A stretch of DNA of 64,000 nucleotides from Apteryx mantelli (taxonomy: Eukaryota > Chordata > Aves > Apterygiformes > Apterygidae): contig NC_089978.1 in NCBI RefSeq assembly GCF_036417845.1, positions 138,936,288 through 139,000,287 on the forward strand. Reading direction: 5' to 3'. Below the pieces are notes generated by a model. The model saw nothing but the letters and a program-made list of their open reading frames with translations, was not told where the DNA came from and made no database searches. Positions 1 through 13,515 of the stretch are shown here, in pieces (positions within the stretch are counted from its first letter, which is position 1; every line of letters begins with the position of its first letter). The translations under genes were made by a program, and so were the position numbers.

Positions 1-2781
1 CTCTCTGAAGTGCTTGTATACTAATGCATGCAGCATGGGAAACAGGAGGAATTAGAAGGCTGTATGCAGTTACGGGGCTACAATTACATTGGGATTATGG
101 AGATGTGGTGGGATAGCTCACATGACTGGAGTGCTGTGATGGATGTGTACAGTCTCTTTAGGAAGGACGATCCAGGGAGGTGAGAAGGGGGAGTTGCCCT
201 TTATGTGAGAGAGCAGCTGCAATGCATGGAGCTCTGCCTGAGGAAGGGTGAGAGCTTGTGGGTCAGGATGAACCAGCAGACCAAAATGGGTGACATTGTA
301 GTGGGTGTCTGCTATAGATCATTTGATCAGGAAGAACTAGATGAGGCCTTCTTGGCCTCATCTGGAGGAAGCTTCACGTTCATAGGCTTTGTTCTTATGG
401 GGGATTTGAACCATCCTGCTGGAGGGAGAACACAGCAAGGCACAAGCAGTCCAGGGGGTTTCTTCCGAACACAGGTGATTGCGGAGCCAAAAAAGGAGAG
501 TGCTCTGCTGGACTTCATACTCACAAACAAGGAAGAACTGGTTAGAGATGTGAAAGTCAGGGGCATCCTTGGCTGTGGTAACCACAAGATGGTGGAGTTC
601 AGGATCCTGTGAGGAGGGAGCAGAACAAAAAGCAGGGTCACAACCCTGGACTTCAGGAGATCTGACTTTGGCCTCTTCAGGGACTTGCTTAGAAGAATCC
701 CATGGGACAGGGCCCTAGAAGGAAGGAGGGTCCAAGAGGGCTGGTTGATATTCAAGGATCACCTCCTCCCTACTCAAGAATGGTACATCCCAACAAGCAG
801 GGAATCAAGCAAATGTGGCAGGAGGCCTGCATGGATGAACAAGGAGCTCCTGACAAAACTCAGCCATGAAAAAGTGAACAAGAGGTGGAAGTGGGGACAG
901 GTGACCCCAGAGGAATATAGAGACACTGTCCAAGCATGCAGGGGTGCATTAGAAGAGCTAAAGCCTTCCTGGAATTAAAACTGGCAAAGGACATTAAGGC
1001 AAACCAGAACGGCTTATACAAGTATGTAAGCAGCAAAAGAAAGGCAAGGGAAAATGTGGGGCTACGGCTAAATGGGTCAGGGGCCCTGGTGACAAAGGAC
1101 GCAAGAAAGGCAGAGGTACTGAATGCCTTCTTTGCCTCAGTCTTTACTGGTAAGTCCGGCCCTCAGGAATCTCAAGCCCCTGAGACCAGAGGGAAAGTCT
1201 GGAGCAAGGAAGACTTACTTCATTGGTGGAGGAGGATCAAGTTAGGGATCACTTAAGCAACCTGGGAATACACAAGTTCATGGGACCTGAGGGCATGCAC
1301 CCACAAGTACTGAGTGAATTGGCAATGTCATTGCGAAGCCACTCCAAATTATCTTTGAAAGGTCATGGCAATTGGGAGAGGTTCCAGAGGAATGGAAGAA
1401 AGCAAATGTCAGCCCTGTCTTCAAAAAGGGCAAGAAGGAAGATTCAGGGAACTACAGGCTGGTCAGCTTCACCTTGATCCCTGGGAAGGTGATGGAGCAG
1501 CTAATCTGGATACTATTTCCAGACGTGTGAAGGAAGGGAAGGTGACCGGGAGTAGTCAGCATGGATTTCCGAATGGGAGATCATGCTGAACCAACCTGAT
1601 AGCCTTCTATTATGAGATGACTGTCTTAGTGGATGAGGGGAGAGCAGTGGATATTGTTTACCTTGATTTTAGTAAGGCTTTTGAAACTGTCTCCCATAGA
1701 ATTCTCATAGACAAGCTGATGACGTGTAGACTAAATAAGTGGTCAGTGAGGTCAACTGAAAACTGGCTGATCTGCTAGGCTCAGAGGTTGCAATCAGCAG
1801 CATGAAGTCCAGCTGGAGGCTAATCCCTACTGGTTTCCCCCAGGTTTTGTTACTTGGTCCAATTCTGTTTAACATCTTCAGTGACCTAGATGATGGGACT
1901 AAATGCACCCTCAACAAGTTTCTGACGATACAGAACTGGCAGGAGTGGCTGATGCACCAGAGGGCTGTGCTGCCATTCAGAGGGACCTGGACAGGCTGGA
2001 GAGATGGGCAGAGAGGAACCTTATGAAGTTCAACAAAGGCAAGTGCAGGGTCGCCCATGCACCAGTACAGGCTGGGGACTGACTAACTGGAGAGCAGCTT
2101 TGCAAAAAAGAGCTTGAGTATTCTGATGGACAAACTGACCATGAGTCAACCATGTGCCCTTGTGGCAAAGAAGATCAACAGCCTCCTGGGCTGCATTAGA
2201 CAGAATGTTGCCAGCAAGTTGAGGGAGATGATCCTCCCCCTCTCCTCAGCACTAGTGACACCCACACACCTGGAGTGCTGTGTCCTATTCTGGGCTACTC
2301 AGTACAAGAGCGATGTGGACATAACGGAGTGAGTCCAGCAAAGAGCCACTGAGATGATAAAAGGATTGGAGCATCTGATGTATGAGAAGAGACTGAGAGA
2401 GCTGAGATTGTTGACCCTCAAGAAAAGAAGGTTCAGGGGAGATCTTATTAATGTGTATAGATACCTGAGGGGAGAGTGTAAAGAAGACAGACCCACACTC
2501 TTCTCAGTGGTGCCCAGTGATAGGATGAGAAACAGTGGGCACAAACTGGAAAACAGGAAATTCCACTTGAACACAAGAAAACACTTCTTTACTGTGAGGG
2601 TGGTTGAACATTGAAACAGTTTGCCCAGGGAGACGGTGGAGTCTCCATCCTTGGAGATAATCAAAACTTGACTGGACTTGATCCTGGGCAACCTGCTCTA
2701 GCTGACCCTGCCTGAGTAGGGATGTTGGACCAGATGATCTCCAGAGGTTCCTTCAAACCCCAACTATTCTGTCATCCTGTG
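1..2781 (+). mobile_element. CR1-type LINE, 3' portion, decayed
   Basis: This is a non-LTR retrotransposon remnant read on the + strand, broken into many frames. Pieces in order: an endonuclease-like stretch with GDLNHP at about 388-410; the end of the endonuclease with CGNHKMVEFRIL at about 573-609; a linker with EVLNAFFASVFTGK at about 1110-1155; reverse transcriptase starting with MGPEGMHPQVLSELA at about 1280-1322; the first catalytic box as YLDFSKAF at about 1660-1684; GPILFNIF at about 1858-1881; and the C-terminal part with YLRGECKEDRPTLFS at about 2461-2505. The element ends in two octamer-like units (ATTCTGTC, ATCCTGTG) at 2766-2781, as CR1 elements do. The second catalytic box (expected FADDT) is frame-shifted near 1920, and many stops interrupt the reading, so it cannot move. 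The 5' end lies outside the window. CR1 identity is from family knowledge; the exact subfamily is not resolvable here. Confidence 0.9.
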
Positions 2782-5700
2782 TCCCTTGGAGGGTCCTATA
2801 GGATGAAATTGTCCCTTATGACCAAGAGACAATCATCTATAAAGGAGAAGCCATCTTGAGACATCTGCCTGAGTTGTAGGGGCCCATGATCTGAGTTTGG
2901 GGAAAGAGAAATGACACATTGCTGGTCTTTAGACCTTGGCTTTTGGAGCTGGGCTGTGTCCACTCCCTAGAATTAAATCAGAGTAGTCAGGGACATGATG
3001 ACAGCTGGAAATGACAGGGTGATCCAGTAACCTCTCCTGTCCTCCATCAGAGATGAGGAAAAGAGGGCAGAGCCACTGGGGAGCTGAAAATGGAGCCCGT
3101 GACAAGTGTCACTCACTGTCCCCACCTACAAGTGCCTTGCTTGCAGAAGAAAGGACAAAGACTGGCTCCTTTCCAGTGCAAGCTCACCGACTTTGTAAGG
3201 TAATGATCAAACTGCCTTGATTCTCTGTGTGCCATGCTCTCTCTGCTGCCCTGTCAGCACTAATGCAGTGCCTGGAACTGAGGAGGTGTTTTTTTGTTCA
3301 GCAGAGCAGGCTGCAGACAAATCTAGATGACTTTGCAGATGCTGGCATTGCTGATGAAATGACCTGAGAGGAGCTGTGATGCAGATCTCAGAGCAGGATT
3401 GGACCACATTGTCAGAAGAGGAGCCAGGCAGTTGATTCCTGTTCTCTTCTAAATTGAATTCCTTAAGAAGGATTTTCTTTGTGAAAGCTCTGGGATTGAC
3501 ACAGCTGGCTGAAGTGAGCATGTATTTGTGTGGCAGTTTTCCTCTAAGCTCTGTCAAAAATAAAGGAGACAGTAGAGCTTGTGAGCCATGAGAATGTTGC
3601 CAAGAGCTTTGTGGATAGGAGGGATTTTGTAACAGCATCTTTCTCTCTGTCCCAAAATGGATCTAAATCAGAGAAACTTTAGCAGAGCACAGTCCTTTTC
3701 TTGGCAGTATCCAGCACCATTTCCACCCTGTAAAATTACACAGATCCAATTCTGTGCAACCAAAATGTCATGGATTCAGCTGTCTCCCCCCACCTTCCCA
3801 AGTAGAGAAGCCAGAAAGTGCCTTACTAGTGAAGGATTAGCTTTGCACTCAGACATGGCACCCTTTGTTTCTCAGCTGTAATCTACATGCAGGGTCCAGC
3901 AGAAAGTCCTCGGGTATTTAACTCCCTTAGCAAAGCTGGGGCTGTGCTAGTAGCTGTTGGAGGGTAAGAAGAAACGGGGAGGCAGAACAACAGCAAACTA
4001 AGAGCAGGGCTTTCTTTGCATCTGTGTGCCTGGATCCTAGCCCTAGCTACAAAAGAAGAAATACTGGTTGGGAGACAGGGGAACAGGAATGAAAATGAAC
4101 CCTGGGCTCTTTGTGTTAAAAAATGTCTCCCCAGCACTGACAGCATTAATCCTGCATGACTCTGAGTGCCCTTGTCCCAACAAGCACGGTTTTCAGGCAG
4201 CTCTGACTGGCTGGTAATGCTGAATATAGCCTTGCTTTGCATGCAGCAGGTGTGGGGAAAGAGTCCGAGAAACGCAGCAGCTCCTGCTGCCAACTCTGTC
4301 CAGCAGCTGGCTTCTCAGATGTCAGTTAGATCTGAAACATCAAAGGGCTTCTCTTGGACTAGCTGACATTTCATTGCACGTATTCTGCTAAGATCCGGGC
4401 CAATTAGCTTTGCCTTGTTCTTGCTACTGTATTCTTGACCTGTGACAATCCCTCTGCTTTGAACATACTCCATGAGGGCAAAAAAGTGGCACACAGTGAC
4501 TATGCTACTGCAGGTGGCTCCCAGTGGGTGTCACTTGTTCCTCTCTGAATTTTCTTCTGTATGTGTGTGTCACTGGAAATGCCTCCAAGCATGTGTCACC
4601 ACCCCCATGCTTCTCTCAGCTCATGAGCTGGAGGTAAGAATCAGTTCAGCAGACACTGTGAGAGAGTGAATTTAGCCCCAGGTGAACCAGGCATCACTGT
4701 GAATGAAAGAGTTGACCATGCTTACACGTGTGGTGAGCTTCATCTCAAGGCCACCAAGGTCAATCAATTCCAGTGGGTTTCTGTCTTGCATAAGCAGTCT
4801 TCCTGAAATCCAGGGGAGTGCTCATGGGAACACCTGTGAGCGAGATGTTGCTGGGAACTTCTGGAGGAAGTGGTAATAGCAGGCATGGACCCATGAGATG
4901 ACACCATGAATGGAAGGAAGCACAGAAGAAAGAAACGCATTGAATTTTGGCACTGTTCTGTTGTGTCTTCATCATTTGCTGTTTTTGACCCCATCTGGCA
5001 TTTCTTGTGAGGCAGCTGCACAACTCTGGTACACACAGAGTACATCTGTTCCTGCTCTCAGGGCTGTCCACAGCCTTCTCTTTCCTGAATCCGCTTTTCT
5101 GGTCCTGGCCTTTTCCCAGCCACTATCTCCTACTTGCATTGCACTCTGTTATCTGTGGTCCCCTCCTCATGTTATAAACTGCTGGAATATGTTGCACTGC
5201 ATAAGCAATTCTTGAAATGTGTGTAGAACGCATTCCTGAGGCAGAGGAGGGAAGGTACTCACAAAGAATATGAGGATCACTGGATTGCAAACAGGTCCTG
5301 TAGGAAATAAAGGGCAGACAGCTTCTGTAATATGCTGCACAGACCATTAGGAAAACCCAGTTTCTACAAGAGGGGAAAAGGGGACCTGCAATGAAGGAAA
5401 GGAAGCCAAAGAGATGGCTGTGCGAGCCTGCTTGCCTTGGGATGCTGGACCAAACGGTGAGGATTAGCTTCAGTTTTTAAGAGTCCAGATCTTGGAAGTC
5501 TGTTGCACTCACTAACCAACACGTCAGTCAGACATGAAACCCTGTGGCTTGAGGCTGTGCCTGTAAAAATAGGTGGCTCTCCACTGTCCTTTCAGAGCCT
5601 TCAACATCTATGGGACTTGTGTGTCAAGTTCTTTCTTTGTGATCTAAGTTCATTCTTTAAGCTGCCGGCTGACTATTCAGTAATGAGTCTAATTATCACC

Positions 5701-8700
5701 AGAACAGACTTCTGCCTGGGTTACTTGGAACAGCTCAACTTTTGATGTGTTTGCACAGGTCATCCTCTTTGCCAGCAAGCTAGTGTTCATGTTTGAACAC
5801 TGGCACTTGCCAGTGGCACTTGATTAGCATTTTCACTCCTGATTCATCAGTTTGTTGCTTCCCATATGATTCGCCACTTTCTGGTGTATGGAGATGGACT
5901 GCCCAGGATGGCTGAGGTGCTGCTGTGGGTACACTCAAATGCCACACAGAGGAGCACTGGAGCTGATAGAATGAGTGATTCTGTTGGATATAGCTACACT
6001 TCAGATTAATCTTTGCCATGCGCTGGGAAAAATCACTTCTCTTTGTTCACCTGAGCATCTATCAACTATCATCCTCCTACTAGTCTTGAAAGAGACTGGG
6101 ACCCCCGCCACATCAGTGCCGGTGGATCAAGCCCTCTAGTTCATCCTCTGTATTTCTTCCAGTTTTCTCAAACCACAGTGAATTTGTCTGAATGAGAATT
6201 AGGTTTTAATGCTGTACTTAAGGATTAAGTAATGAGGACAAACTCTTCTACAGGGCTTTACTTTGAGGAAGGACGGTCAGGCACTCTATGAACTGAAGAC
6301 ATGACAGTGTTTGTTGTTAACAAGAATAAAAATAATAATTGGTAATAGTTACCTCACACCTGCCATCTCAGGAAGAATCTGGGAGCTATTGGATGAGACA
6401 TAGAAATACTGGGCAAAGCTGGAATTGTAAGAGATAAGCAGTGTGAAATGAAATGAAGGGTAGCCTGTTCTGCATAGGGATAGCTTTGCCTAGCCTATGA
6501 AGTATTATTGGAATTCAATTAGAACAATCCAATTAGATCATGCAATGAGAAATATGATTTATGAGGGGAAAGCCAGCTCAACACTTTACTAAACTTAATA
6601 CATCCAGGAGAACACTGCCTGAGAGACAGTGTTCCTATCTAGTTTCCACTCATTTTCAAACACATTGCATGGCCACAGAAAAAGAGTAAAAGCACTGCTT
6701 TGGGCAGAATCTAATCTTCTCAGACTACAAACAGAGGTGCACAAATTACAGAAGCCTCACATTTGCACTCCGTCTTTGTTGTAGTCATCTGAGCTGAGGC
6801 TTATTGGTGTTTTAAACTAATACATCACATACAAGCAGTGGAAAAGAGTCAGTATATGCTTGCTTCTGTTCCCCCCTTGTTGCAGGGAAAGTAACCTCTG
6901 ACAGTAGAATGGGTAGTAGCCATGTCTTAAACACTCATGGGTAATATGATGGCACTTCCAGGGACCAAAAACATAACCAAGCCAAAGCAGAGAGGTACCT
7001 AGACCTTCCTCCAAGCAAGGGAAGGGAATGCAACAAGGAAAAGAATTGGCACAGGTTTTCCTGTACTTGGTCTACCTAAATTATTGTGAGATGACTCCTC
7101 CCAGGCCAGTTAAGCTGAGTCAGAATAGAAGATATGACATGGATAAATCTGAAACAGAAATAAAGCAATAAACATACACAGAGTCCTGAAAGCTTAAACT
7201 GCTTTCCTTGCTGCAGAGAATGATGGTCCCCTAAGGTAAATGCCACCAAATAATGCTGGACTCCTGTCAAAGTGGCCACTGATGGCCATTCTGGGAGTTT
7301 GACCATCATCGGTTCAGCATTTGACAACTTTGCCTGTTTCGTTTCTGCAGGATTTAGGTAGCAGTTCAAGTCCGCCTTTTTCAGCAGAGCTCATTCCAGG
7401 GACTGAGGTGTAGAAAATCCCTTGCATATAACATACTTTTAGGATGTCATTTACATTTCTAACTCGTCTTGAAAATTGGAAGGTGTCCCCTGCCTCAATT
7501 TCTGTGTGCAAAGGAGATAACTCTCTTGCACTTAGAAGGTTTGCACAGGAAATTGCCCCCCAAACCACAAAGTCTTTGCCTGCCTGCTGTTGTGATAGGA
7601 TTCACATAGAACTTGGGATAACTATTTGGCTTATAATTGTGGCTTATGTGCCCTTCTCCCAGACAACAGCCAGTCAGAGGAAGGAGCCAATGGTTTGGAG
7701 CTTGGTTCTGCATGCTTGTGAGCATGCAAAATCCATTCAGTGTTGCACCACTCTGCATCCAAGCATCAGCAGGGGGATTCTGTTACAGGGTGAGGAAAGC
7801 TATGGTGTCTTAAAAAGCACCCTTTAAACTACAAAGGGGACTTGTTCCATTACAAAGTCAGCTGCATTTGCTAGGAATGATATAATCATGTGAAGGGAGA
7901 CAAGGGTTACATTACCAGTTCAATAGAAGTTATCTGGAGGAACAGCAGCTCTGAGGTGAAAACAGATAGCTTTTCCAGAGTTAACCAGTGTTCATTTGAA
8001 TTGTAAGACACCCTGCCTGAAACTATCTTTTCTGCAGAGTAGTTGAATGAGCAGGCAGCCAGCAAGTCCCTGTGGAAGTGGGACAGGCATAAAATTATGT
8101 GTTGATGTCTAAAGCAGTGTGACATGTTAATAGTCAGTAGGGACAAATTGTCATACTGGCTGTGTTGCTGGGCTGGGTCCTGGGAAGATCTATGGGAAAA
8201 AGGAACCCCACCCCTACAGCAGACTTGGCTTATGACTTCTGCTGCAGCACAAATACCCCATAAGAGTCCTCATGTGCTCCATTATCAAAGGAAGAGGGGT
8301 GTATTTATATAGCAGCTGATGTGTGTGCTGATAGCTAAGATGCCTTGGTAGAAAGGTGCAGCAGTGATGGGATCAGCATGATGCTACTGGGACAGGTATG
8401 CAGGTGGTGTCAATGCTGTTGGTATCAATGGGGCTCCATCCACTCTCTGTTGGTCATCTGCAGAGGATGTGGGGAATGGACTCACTCCATCCACATTCTC
8501 TCTTCACTCTCAGCCCCTGATCATTGTCTTCTCTTTTCAGAGAACCAAACAGCTTGGTCTTTGCCATCATATCCGACAGCTGATGAGGGGGAGGCAGAGT
8601 TTGTCCCTTAATGTACTCTGCTGTTTAGAAACATGAAGCAGAGAGGAGAAATGAATTAAAAAGCAAAGTTTTGGGGTCACGTTCGCTGATGGTACACCTC

Positions 8701-9374
8701 AGCACACCTCACTGAATTCAGTTAGTGACGCTGACCCTGGAGCTATAAACATTGATAAATCTTTTGCTGTGAGTGCTATGGCAGTGTGCAGTAGATTTTA
8801 AAAACAGCAACTTTTTTTTTTTTTTTTTAATAGACAGCATTCAAAGAAATGCTTCAAAACCCTGTCTGTGGATCAAAATTCCTGAACCAATTGCCAGTCA
8901 CACTGAACACTCCTTTTGTCCGGCATCTCAGAGCAATCCCTCATTGTATGCTCTAGAAAGTAAGTTACTGTCACTTACTGTCATGTTCAAAGGAAAATTT
9001 TCACACTAAAATTCCCAAGAAGTTAGATTAACACATGACAGATAAGCTGCTCCACAGTCTCATGCGAATCCCACAAGATATACCAGTGTGGGGATATATG
9101 AGAACTCTCATTTTTTTCTTAGAGGAAATCGTGTTGCCTTCTATGCATAGAGAATTGCAACATAAGGGTCCATATGGAATCACAAAAGAGATGTTTCCTG
9201 TGCATTGGAGATGCTGACAGCACACAGGATTCCTTCACAGTATAACAGAAAGCACATGAAAGTTCTCTGCAAGTAAATGGAAGTGCCAAAAGGTCTTGGT
9301 GTGCAGGGTTTTTTTTCTTGAGGTGGGGGAGCTGCAGTTTTTCAGAATGACTTAATTTTGGGTCATAAGTGCAG

Positions 9375-9410
9375 CAGGTCTCTTCTTAGCCACAGGTCTC
9401 TTCTCAGCCA
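9375..9410. repeat. Two-copy 18-bp tandem repeat
   Basis: The unit caggtctcttcttagcca at 9375 is followed directly by a second copy at 9393 that differs at one base. It is a simple local duplication with no associated gene. Confidence 0.7.
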
Positions 9411-11824
9411 CTGATTGTCAAAAACCCAAGAAGATTTGATATGGTTTACAGTCATTTCCTATAAGAAATTTAAGGCCAGCATAATCAGGGTCAAATCAAA
9501 ACTGAGTTAATTGCAGTTTCCACAGAAGCAACCATTCTTTCTTTTTCCAGGCTGTCGATTACTGGGAACTTTAGGCAAATTCTATTTAAAACAGAAAGAA
9601 ATGTTTTAGACTAAGTAAGCCAAGTACCTGAATAAATCCCAGAATGGCAAAAAGTCTGCAAGGAAAGAAAATAGTCATTTCTACCCCACCTTCTCCTCAA
9701 ATAGTCCCATAAAAGCTAAGAAGGGTCTTCATTCTGCCTTTACTTACAGCATCTTTACATGAATTTAATACTGTTGACCACAACAATACACCTCAACATG
9801 AAGGACTGAACTTAAGACTTATCTAAGACCTATCTAAGCCACAGCTGTGGTCAACAGGTCTATGTTTCAGCAGAAAGGTTCCTGAAGGGTTAAACAAGCC
9901 TTTATCCCTGCTTTCCACAGTTCCTTACCTCAGCAATACAAGTAAATGCAGTATGTCTTCCTGCCCCATGACTTTTGCTGTCATTGTCCCCCTTCTAAAT
10001 CTGGATAAGTCATTAGCAGGGGGGGAAGGGAACTAGATCCCCAAAGGGCATTCCTATTCATTGAGGCTGCGGATAGCAGATGTCAAGTGAAGTGAATGCC
10101 AGAGCAATCCATGCTTGCCAAGATTTTGAGGTAGTGCAGTTCAGGAGTGAAGTGCATTAACAGCACTGCAGAGGCTGTTTACCCAGCACCTGCCTGTTCT
10201 GAACCTGACTTGAGTGAAAAATATGAGTCCATGGCTTCTCACGAGTTTTAAATCAAGCTGTTGGTTTCAAAACCCTGCAGGCACTTGCTTTTTCCTCTTT
10301 TTTTTTTCTTTTTTCTTTTCACCTCCCCCATCTCAAGCCTTTCCCCTTGGTGACTTTGCTGGGTAGGCTTGGGTGAGACACTGGGAGCAGGGAGTGAGCT
10401 GAAGGCTGAATCTCTGCCGCCCACTCCACTGCTGGCAGGGAACGGAAAAGGTGCCACTGAGCAAGAGTATTGTTAATGACCTCTGTAGGCTTCCACTTCC
10501 ACCAAATACATAAGCTGTGTGTGCACACAAGGAATCTCTGTGTTTTACCAGCCTGTTTTGCTCAGTAGCTATATGAGTTCTGAGTATGTATGCTAAATGG
10601 AGAGCCGATAGAAGCAGAACCTCTGTTAACTTCAGCAGACTTGTACCTTAATTATATTCATAAGCTGAGAAACTGAAATGAGGGGAAAAAAAGTGAAACC
10701 TATCATTATTTCAAAGGTAAATACGTTTTACTGCATGGACTGCAGTTATCAAATAAAAATATCTGTGTCTGAGTATATACATAATGAGAGTGAACATATT
10801 TGCAGGTCTCTGTTTTTCCCACCAGTCTTGGGAAGTCATACTTCTCTTGGTAGGCAGGTGAGTGATCACACTGGAATTATCAGTGTCATGGAAAAGCATG
10901 CATTGGACGGATATTTTCTCAGCACTGATAAATGTACATGACTCTCCTGCAAGGCTTGATGTCTTTGCATAACTATATTTTGATGTAGCAGATTCTTTTA
11001 ATATAGAAGGCAGAGGTTGTTTGTGTTTTTAATGCAGTAGCTATGCTGCCTATTTTATTTCCCAATTATTTTGCCTACCTAGGATTATAAACATTTGGTG
11101 ATTTCCTGGCTTGCAACATCTAAACACCAGCTAAGCTTATGTTCCAGAACATGTGTAGCTCCAGCACACCCCTTGCTCATCTGCAACACACTATCTCGCT
11201 TTTTGACAGGTAGCTTTTCACAAAGTAATTTTGGCTTTATACTGGCCTTTTTCATTAGCTAAGCCCACAATAAAAAGACAGCTTTCTATCCTTTATGTCT
11301 TTTCTGGCCCATGATAATTACCCACATCACTAAATAGGCTTAGTTGGGACAGCTTGTACATTTAAGTCTTATACTATGAACACTGGAAGAATGTTGCCTT
11401 TCAGATATACTTGTAAAGAATAATCTTTAGAGCTTTTTAAATTATTTTTAGAGGGAGAAGGAGCATAACTGGCTTATTTTACTAATTTAAATTTGAGCTC
11501 TGTGATATAAAGGGAGAGGTGTGAAAATGGAAATCCAGAAGTCCAGCAGAAAAAATGTTAGGATTGTGATGAAAATGGGGATCGAGAACAGAAGAAGTTC
11601 AAGTCTCTTGTGTAATTTGTTTATGTAATGGGTATATTTCCTCTTGTTTACCCCATCCCTTCCAGTTTTGCTCTGAGAATAAAGCTGCAGCCATAAAGGC
11701 CCGTTTTAAAACTACCTGTCTTCTGTTGCCTTCTACTGCTCAGGTGGTGTGGACATAGCGTATTGGTAATCTTGGTAATAGTAGATGAGCCTATATGGAG
11801 TTCTTCTGCAGACTACCTTTATAA

Positions 11825-11890
11825 TGTTGGGCACATCATTAAACCTCTCTGTAGGGGGTAGAGATATAGTGCTGCTGTGAGGATTAAAGT
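11825..11890 (+). repeat. MIR-like SINE relic
   Basis: The segment holds a run resembling the MIR 3' region: a 'gggcacatcattaaacctct' block, then a purine-rich block and 'gctgctgtgaggattaaa'. From memory, the MIR consensus here reads as ...gggcaagtcacttaacctct... followed by ...gttgtgaggattaaat.... Divergence is high. A RepeatMasker run would settle it. Confidence 0.5.
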
Positions 11891-12212
11891 GTGGTTTGCT
11901 CTAAAATGGCCTGTATAAGAAGGAGGAAAAAAACAAACCGTTTTGGATGACACCTGCTCCCAGTGTACCACATCTGAAATGAATCAGCTGTATTCTTGTG
12001 CTTCCTGCACAGCTAGCACAGCTCCACGGATAGACTGAGGATGGATCCAGGTGCAGAGAGAGCTGGGCTCCGTTCCTTTCCATGAAACATGATGCTTTCA
12101 GTCCTGCAGCTGGAGCTCTCAGTTACAGCTGTGCCAGACAACAGGCTATAAATGTATGGTGTTCATAGATGTCATCAAGTACAGAATTTAGCCTATGGAG
12201 CCTTTATAAAAA

Positions 12213-12289
12213 GATGTGCTGGATCCTGACTGGTTTTGCAGAAGTGTCAGTTAAACCTTATAAACCAGTCCTAACAGATCCAGCATCAC
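12213..12289. repeat. Imperfect inverted repeat / hairpin
   Basis: The arms are tgctggatc (12217-12225) with gatccagca (12277-12285), and actggttt (12229-12236) with aaaccagt (12262-12269). That gives 17 perfect base pairs in two blocks, separated by an asymmetric internal loop (3 against 7 nt) and capped by a 25-nt loop. The shape would fit a short MITE-type inverted repeat or a small RNA hairpin. No function is claimed. Confidence 0.6.
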
Positions 12290-13283
12290 AGAGGGGTGAC
12301 ATCTGTAGAGCTCAGTTCAATAGTCATTTCTCAAAGTATAACTATCCTAGGTCTCAGACAGTTGAAAAATGCACAGGGATTATCAAGCACATGCTTGTTG
12401 TACAGTTTGGAGCTTTACTTACCTGCGCTGTTGTTTCCTAAGCCTAGTCCTGGTTGGAATGATTGAGATGCCCAAGATGAAGTCCTGAAGAGGAATAGCC
12501 AAGGCCTTTACTGTTTCTCTGCCTTGGGCTGCTTTGTGATGTACTATGTAATGCAGTGCTTAGCAGGAATCTCCTTTGTATAATTAAGAATCAGGTTTGC
12601 CTAAATGGTATTTTGCTGATGAGATTTTTTAAAAATTGAAAAGCACTTAATTGCCAAAGATCACCTATCAAAGATGGTGTAAACGTGGTGGAACAGAGCT
12701 GGCTGTGCGTGGAAGAAGTCTGCTCTACAAACCATTGCTAGATATTGAAGGGATGGAAGGAAGAATGGCCCTGTCAAAACAAACTGTAACATCAGCATTT
12801 CTAAGCTTTTGAAAATTACACATCTTGGCTTTGGATACTGAATATGTCTTGTAAGAGCAAGACCTTCCTGCCCACCAAACAGAGGCAATCTGTCTTATTA
12901 GCCCCTTCCTAAACATATCTACTTCCAGCTTAATACAGTAAGTTTTTGGCCCTCGTTACGCCAGTTAGAAGGCTGTACTGGAGCCTTGTTGCTCAGTGTT
13001 AGAGAAGAATCTCTAGCCCCCAGTAACTTATTGGTTTTTGGGCAGATTATACTCGTGCCATTTCCTCTTGTGCCAATATTGCTGTTAAGCTTAAGGACTC
13101 TTCCTTTTGTAGACATCTGCTCTCCAATAGACTTTCCGTGGGCGTCCAGCCCCTCTCCACATCTGTTTTGCTAATCTAAACAAGACAGTTTCCCCTAGTC
13201 CTCTCACTTAAAAGCCTCATCCCTCCAATCATCCTTCTGTTTTTTCTGTGTCTGCTTTCTCGAGCTGATCTTTCCTGACCAGA

Positions 13284-13515
13284 GAACCATAGAGTACTTT
13301 GGTCAGGAAGGGATCTCAGGACGTATCTTTTCTAACTTCATGATCAAAGCTAAGATCCGGTTGTTCAGGGCATTATCCAGTCAAGTTTTGAAAATCCCCA
13401 ACAATGGTGATTCCACCATATCTGTGGGAATCCTATTCCAGTGTTGCACCACTCTCATTATTTTTTTTTCCTTATATCTGTTCGGCAAATCTGCTGCAAT
13501 TTCTGACCATTCCAC
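13284..13515 (-). mobile_element. CR1-like LINE 3' tail, antisense fragment
   Basis: Read on the + strand, this matches the typical reverse complement of a CR1 3' end in block order: 'accatagagtactttgg', 'gaagggatctcaggacg', 'caatggtgattccaccata', 'cctattccagtgttgcacca' and 'ttttccttatatctgtt'. The element is therefore on the - strand with its 3' end at about 13284. It is truncated to about 230 bp, the usual 5'-truncated CR1 form. Assignment is by recall of CR1 consensus blocks, not by alignment. Confidence 0.8.

Larger units (their letters stand above)
2782..13283. other. Intergenic, no gene recognised
   Basis: I see no exon series, RNA gene or recognisable domain here. All reading frames are short and mutually overlapping. 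Local structure includes a run of 18 T at about 8811-8828, an 18-bp unit repeated twice at 9375-9410, an 8-bp perfect stem with a 4-nt loop at 7709-7728, a pyrimidine-rich stretch at about 10292-10320, a MIR-like relic at 11825-11890 and an imperfect hairpin at 12213-12289. The last two are listed separately. Confidence 0.6.
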
